The notes beneath the pieces were generated by a model. It saw nothing but the letters and a program-made list of their open reading frames with translations. It was not told where the DNA came from and ran no database searches. Below, in pieces: positions 60,807 to 64,000 of a stretch of 64,000 nt of DNA. The position numbers and the translations under genes are program-made. The stretch comes from Micromonospora aurantiaca ATCC 27029. Lineage in GTDB: Bacteria; Actinomycetota; Actinomycetes; Mycobacteriales; Micromonosporaceae. The stretch lies in NCBI RefSeq assembly GCF_000145235.1, contig NC_014391.1, positions 4,472,001 to 4,536,000 on the forward strand. The letters are read 5' to 3'. Numbering within the stretch: position 1 is the stretch's first letter; each line of letters opens with the position of its first letter.

Positions 60807-62762
60807 TCATCGGCTGCTCGACACCCGCTCGATCGGGTTCGGCGGCAACTTACGCATCGTCGACAGCACCGAGTCGAGCCGTTCCCGGGCGTACAGGTGC
60901 GCCACCCTCGGGAACGAGTAGTGCAGCTGGTCTCGGGCGCCGGGTACGACACTCACCTTCAGCAGGTGGTTGTCGGCGAACCGCTCCAGGAGCCGCTCCG
61001 CCGGCGGGACCTCCCAGCCGAGCAGGTCGGCTACGGCCTCAGCGGTGAACTCCCCGTGCGGCAGCATGCTCAGCAGCCGGAAGGTGCTCTGCTCCACCCG
61101 GTTGAGCAGGTCGTAGCTCGCGTCGTATGCCGATCGCACATCCAGCTCGCCGAGGCACAGCTCGTCGAGTACCTCGCGCGATCTCTGCAGATGCTCGGCC
61201 ATGCCGCTGAGCGAGCGGGCCGGTACCGCGGCGAGCCGCGCGCCGATGCACCGCAACGCGAGCGGCAGCCGGCCCACCATGTCGACGAGGGTGCGGGCGG
61301 CCCGCTGTTCGCGATCGACACGGTCCCGGCCGATGATGCGGGCGAGCAGCTCCAGACTCTCGGCGTGGTCGAACACGTCGAGATCGATGTTCCAGAGGCC
61401 GCCCAGCCCGTACAGGCGGCGACGTCCGGTGACGACGACCGCGCACCGCGGGTCGCTCGGCAGCAGTAGCCGCACCTGGTCGACGGAGGCGGCGTCGTCG
61501 AGAAGCACCAGGAGTCGTCGTCCCGCCGTCGCCGACCGGTACGTCTTGCACCGCTCGGTGAGGTCGTCGGGGATGTGCTCCTCCGCCAGACCCAGCGTCC
61601 GCAGAAAGCCGTGCAACACCTCGGCCGGGTCCAGGGCCCGGCCTGAGGAGCCGTTGAGGTCGGCGTACAGCTGACCCCCGGGGTACGAGCGCCGCAGCCG
61701 GTGCGCCAGGTGCGTCGCGAGGGCGGTCTTGCCGACACCGGGCATGCCGGTGATGAACCCGATGCGGGTCGCGGTCCGCGACCCGACGTCCGCGTCCATC
61801 GCGAGGTGTGCGCCGAGTTCGGCGAGTACGCCGGCCCGTCCGGTGAAGTCCGCGATGTCGGTCGGCAGCTGGGCGGGCCGCGGCAGCTGACTCGCCGGGG
61901 CGGTGGGCACGGGCCGGGGCTGTTCGGACACCGTCCGGCGACCCGGAGCCGGCTCGGCGGGCGTCTGCCCGCCGGCGACGATCCGCTCACGTGCCGGCGG
62001 CCCGGGCTGGCTCGGCACCATCGGGGCGTCGGACAGCAGCGAATGGTGCAGCGCGCCGAGGGCGTGGCCCGGTTCGAGCCCAAGGTCCTCGATCATTCTG
62101 CCGCGCAGGGTCCGGAAGACTTCGAGGGCCTCCTGACGGCGGCCGGAGCGGTGCAGTGCCAGCATGAGCGAAGCGTGCAGCTGCTCGTCGAGCGGGCGGG
62201 TGAGGACGAGGGCTTTCAGTTCACTGACCAGCTCGTTGTGCCGGCCGAGGGTGAGATCGGCCTGAATGCGCAAATCGAGGATGCGGGCCCGGAGTTCTTC
62301 GAGGCGGGTCACGTACGAGGTGAGCAACGCGCCGGGCACCACGTCGACCAACGCGGCCCCGCGCCACAGGGCGAGGGCACGGCGCAGCGTCGTCGCGGCC
62401 CGCTCGGCGTCATCGGCCTCCAGTAGCGCGCGTCCCTCGGCGGCGTCGGTCTCGAACCGGTACAGGTCGACCGCCTCGTCCGGGACGTTGAGCAGGTAGC
62501 CACCCGGTTTGGTGGACAGGATCGGCTCCGACCCGCACCCGACCAGGGCCCGGCGCAGCTTGTACACGTAGGTCTGCAGGGTCGTCATCGCGCTTGCCGG
62601 AGGGTCCTGCTCCCACAGCTCGTCGATGAGCTCGCCGGTCTGCACGAGGGCGTTTCGACGCAGCAGGAGAAGCGAAATGACCTGGCGCGGCTTGGGTGCG
62701 GTAGGAACGACCTCCCGTCCGTTGGCGTACATTTCCAGAGGCCCGAGCACTCGAAAGTCCAT
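60807..62762 (-). CDS. AfsR/DnrI-type SARP regulator with NB-ARC (SARP3)
   Basis: 651 residues: winged helix (MDFRVLGPLEMYANGREVV, about 1-95), BTAD (to about 245), a Pro-rich linker, then NB-ARC (ITGMPGVGKTALATHLA near 350, VLLDDAASVDQV) without a long TPR tail. GGGGGA lies before ATG 62762. Likely drives the sugar genes downstream and perhaps genes to the right. Confidence 0.88.
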   Translation of the reverse strand: MDFRVLGPLEMYANGREVVPTAPKPRQVISLLLLRRNALVQTGELIDELWEQDPPASAMTTLQTYVYKLRRALVGCGSEPILSTKPGGYLLNVPDEAVDLYRFETDAAEGRALLEADDAERAATTLRRALALWRGAALVDVVPGALLTSYVTRLEELRARILDLRIQADLTLGRHNELVSELKALVLTRPLDEQLHASLMLALHRSGRRQEALEVFRTLRGRMIEDLGLEPGHALGALHHSLLSDAPMVPSQPGPPARERIVAGGQTPAEPAPGRRTVSEQPRPVPTAPASQLPRPAQLPTDIADFTGRAGVLAELGAHLAMDADVGSRTATRIGFITGMPGVGKTALATHLAHRLRRSYPGGQLYADLNGSSGRALDPAEVLHGFLRTLGLAEEHIPDDLTERCKTYRSATAGRRLLVLLDDAASVDQVRLLLPSDPRCAVVVTGRRRLYGLGGLWNIDLDVFDHAESLELLARIIGRDRVDREQRAARTLVDMVGRLPLALRCIGARLAAVPARSLSGMAEHLQRSREVLDELCLGELDVRSAYDASYDLLNRVEQSTFRLLSMLPHGEFTAEAVADLLGWEVPPAERLLERFADNHLLKVSVVPGARDQLHYSFPRVAHLYARERLDSVLSTMRKLPPNPIERVSSSR

Positions 62763-62804
62763 TGAGTCCCCCAAACTCGACGTTCGGTGTAGACGAGGTC
62801 GAGC

Positions 62805-62819
62805 GTAAACGACCTTTAC
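62805..62819 (-). promoter_or_regulatory. GTAAA-N5-TTTAC inverted repeat before SARP3
   Basis: A perfect 5-base inverted repeat with a 5-base spacer, 42 bases upstream of the SARP3 ATG in a locally AT-rich stretch. Candidate operator; short, so chance is possible. Confidence 0.3.
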
Positions 62820-63021
62820 ACCGCAGGCCAAAGACTCGGGACCGCAGTGCACAAAGGAAGCAGAGAGTGGTATCGAAAGTAGTAGAGCGTCGATATGGGC
62901 ATTTCAGAGGTGGCGTTGGCGACGAGTTGGGCGCCCAATTTGTTGCATGCATGTAAACATATTTTGCAGCCATCTTGGGAATGCTGGACAGCCGAGAGAT
63001 TGACCGGCCTTAAGGCCCCTG

Positions 63022-63792
63022 TCAATTCTTGGTGCGACCACGAAAGGGCCGCACCGCCCCTGCGACGAGGCCCGGCCGGGAGGAATTGCGGGCGCCCGGA
63101 GGTTGAATGATCGAGGCGGCCACCGCCTTGTTGACGGCATCGATTCGCGAGACCGCGCTGAGCTTGGCGAAGATGTTGCGCAGGTGCCGCTTCACGGTTG
63201 TCTCCGCGAGAGACAGACGGGTCGCGATCTGTGCGTTGCTGAGGCCCTCGGCGGTAGCAGCGAGCACTTCGAGTTCGCGCGGCGACAGCACTTCGTCGCG
63301 CCGGCCGTAGACATGGTCGAGGCTGCTGCGCGAGACTCCGAGCACGACCCGGGCCCGATCGCGCGAGACGGCTCGGACCGCGCTCACCAGGTCGTGCCGC
63401 GCCACGCTCTTGTGCAGATAGCCCCGCACGCCGACCTCGAGCAGATCGCGCACCAGCTCCGGGCCATCGAGCATGCTCAGGATGATGACGGCCGTGTCGG
63501 GTGACCCCTCCCTGATCCGGCGCACCGTGCCGACGGGGTCGCCACCCGGGATCTCGATGTCCAGCACGACGACATCGGGCCGGACCGCCATCGAGACGGT
63601 CACTGCGGTGACGCTGTCACCGGCCTCGGCGACGACCGACAGATCCTGCTCGGTCTCGAGGATCTGGCGCACCCCGTGCCGGATGAGGTCGTGGCCATCC
63701 ACGATCATCAATGTCGTCGGGCGGACGTGACCAACAGGCGACCCCATCGCCGGTGACGTCGAGTCGGGCTCCGATCGTGAATCGATCTTCAT
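63022..63792 (-). CDS. NarL/FixJ-type response regulator (LuxR HTH)
   Basis: 256 residues. Receiver domain (about 27-145) with acidic DGHD, phospho-acceptor Asp in VVVLDIEIPGGD and Lys in YLHKSV; then LuxR HTH (LSPRELEVLAATAEGLSNAQIATRLSLAETTVKRHLRNIFAKL). No partner kinase is in the window. I take ATG 63792 over a TTG at 63798; GAGGTG precedes it. A candidate regulator of the cluster to its right. Confidence 0.87.
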   Translation of the reverse strand: MKIDSRSEPDSTSPAMGSPVGHVRPTTLMIVDGHDLIRHGVRQILETEQDLSVVAEAGDSVTAVTVSMAVRPDVVVLDIEIPGGDPVGTVRRIREGSPDTAVIILSMLDGPELVRDLLEVGVRGYLHKSVARHDLVSAVRAVSRDRARVVLGVSRSSLDHVYGRRDEVLSPRELEVLAATAEGLSNAQIATRLSLAETTVKRHLRNIFAKLSAVSRIDAVNKAVAASIIQPPGARNSSRPGLVAGAVRPFRGRTKN

Positions 63793-63921
63793 CAACACCT
63801 CAGCGAGTCGGTGAGCACCCGCCAGCCCCCGCCGGAAACATGCCCCTGTGAGTGAAAAGAGTACGTCGATGCCTTACGAAAGAGTACCAGCGAAGCCCAT
63901 TCTGCCAAGAGATCGAATCTC

Positions 63922-63943
63922 AATGGAACATCAGTGTTCCATT
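63922..63943. promoter_or_regulatory. Palindromic operator before the right-edge gene
   Basis: AATGGAACA-N4-TGTTCCATT is a perfect 9-base inverted repeat in an AT-rich stretch. It overlaps a plausible -35 (TTCCAT 63937-63942) with -10 TAGATT (63961-63966). Position and quality suggest a repressor or activator site for the gene starting at 63991. Confidence 0.6.
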
Positions 63944-63990
63944 ACTGGAGTTTCGTGTGCTAGATTCAGGGCGCCGAGAGGAGGCGCAGC

Positions 63991-64000
63991 ATGCCGACCA
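63991..64000 (+). CDS. Partial gene at the window edge
   Basis: An ATG preceded by GGAGG at the right spacing reads MPT before the window ends. It is the start of a gene that continues past the edge; the product cannot be read. Confidence 0.5.

Noticed and set aside
1..64000. CRISPR arrays, tRNA or rRNA genes, insertion sequences, integrases
   Set aside because: No regular direct repeats with spacers, no cloverleaf or rRNA signature and no transposase or integrase motif was seen on either strand by eye; a tRNAscan or IS search could still find something small.

Overview
The window is very GC-rich (roughly 70-75%), with many 1-4 base stop/start overlaps, GTG starts and strong GGAGG ribosome sites. 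It carries AfsR-type SARP regulators, a cellulose-active LPMO with a CBM2, a narGHJI operon and a deoxysugar gene cluster. Together these point to a filamentous actinomycete, most probably Micromonospora or a close relative. This is inference from gene content; there is no rRNA or tRNA in the window.

Layout. (1) 0-5.2 kb: an inorganic-carbon module with a PII-like protein, a single-chain DabB-DabA fusion and a divergent carbonic-anhydrase-like gene. (2) 5.2-12.8 kb: a partly decayed block of envelope/sugar genes: zinc-ribbon DUF6671 protein, two gene remnants, DUF2064 transferase, GT2, a polytopic membrane protein, a nucleotide-sugar epimerase and a membrane-anchored molybdopterin oxidoreductase. 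(3) 12.9-15.8 kb: unknown membrane-anchored protein, secreted AA10 LPMO and a quinone-oxidoreductase-like MDR protein. (4) 15.9-32.4 kb: nitrogen-oxide respiration and stress: a minus-strand operon (HTH/Cys regulator, two polytopic membrane proteins, three-domain copper nitrite reductase, YwiC-like protein), two hemerythrins, narGHJI, a MoeA-like gene and narK. (5) 32.5-36.7 kb: copper-type locus (DUF6153, DUF305 lipoprotein, BlaI/CopY repressor, M56 peptidase, CopC-CopD fusion) with two matching CTACTA-N8-TAGTAG operators. (6) 37.0-43.4 kb: a compact cassette of SARP regulator, 78-residue eight-cysteine peptide, membrane thioredoxin, ABC exporter, S26 signal peptidase and MauE/DoxX-like redox membrane protein. 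(7) 43.4-46.7 kb: a ptsI fragment and a secreted metalloprotease/beta-propeller fusion. (8) 47.0-64.0 kb: the left part of a natural-product cluster built around amino-deoxysugars: two further SARPs, a NarL-type regulator, an acyl-CoA-dehydrogenase-like flavoenzyme, FMN reductase, SnoaL-like protein, two N-methyltransferase-like enzymes, two glycosyltransferases, NDP-hexose 2,3-dehydratase, DegT aminotransferase and 3-ketoreductase. No PKS or NRPS core is seen here; the cluster probably continues past the right edge.

How the parts work together. Nitrate enters through NarK and is reduced by NarGHI. Nitrite would be reduced by the copper NirK, whose metal supply is plausibly linked to the adjacent copper locus, and the hemerythrins and the Cys-containing regulator fit NO or low-oxygen sensing. 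The most novel-looking system is the region 6 cassette. It looks like a dedicated export, cleavage and oxidative-folding route for a disulfide-rich peptide, by analogy with MauD/MauE assisting the many disulfides of methylamine dehydrogenase. I saw no CRISPR array, tRNA, rRNA, insertion sequence, integrase or phage gene.
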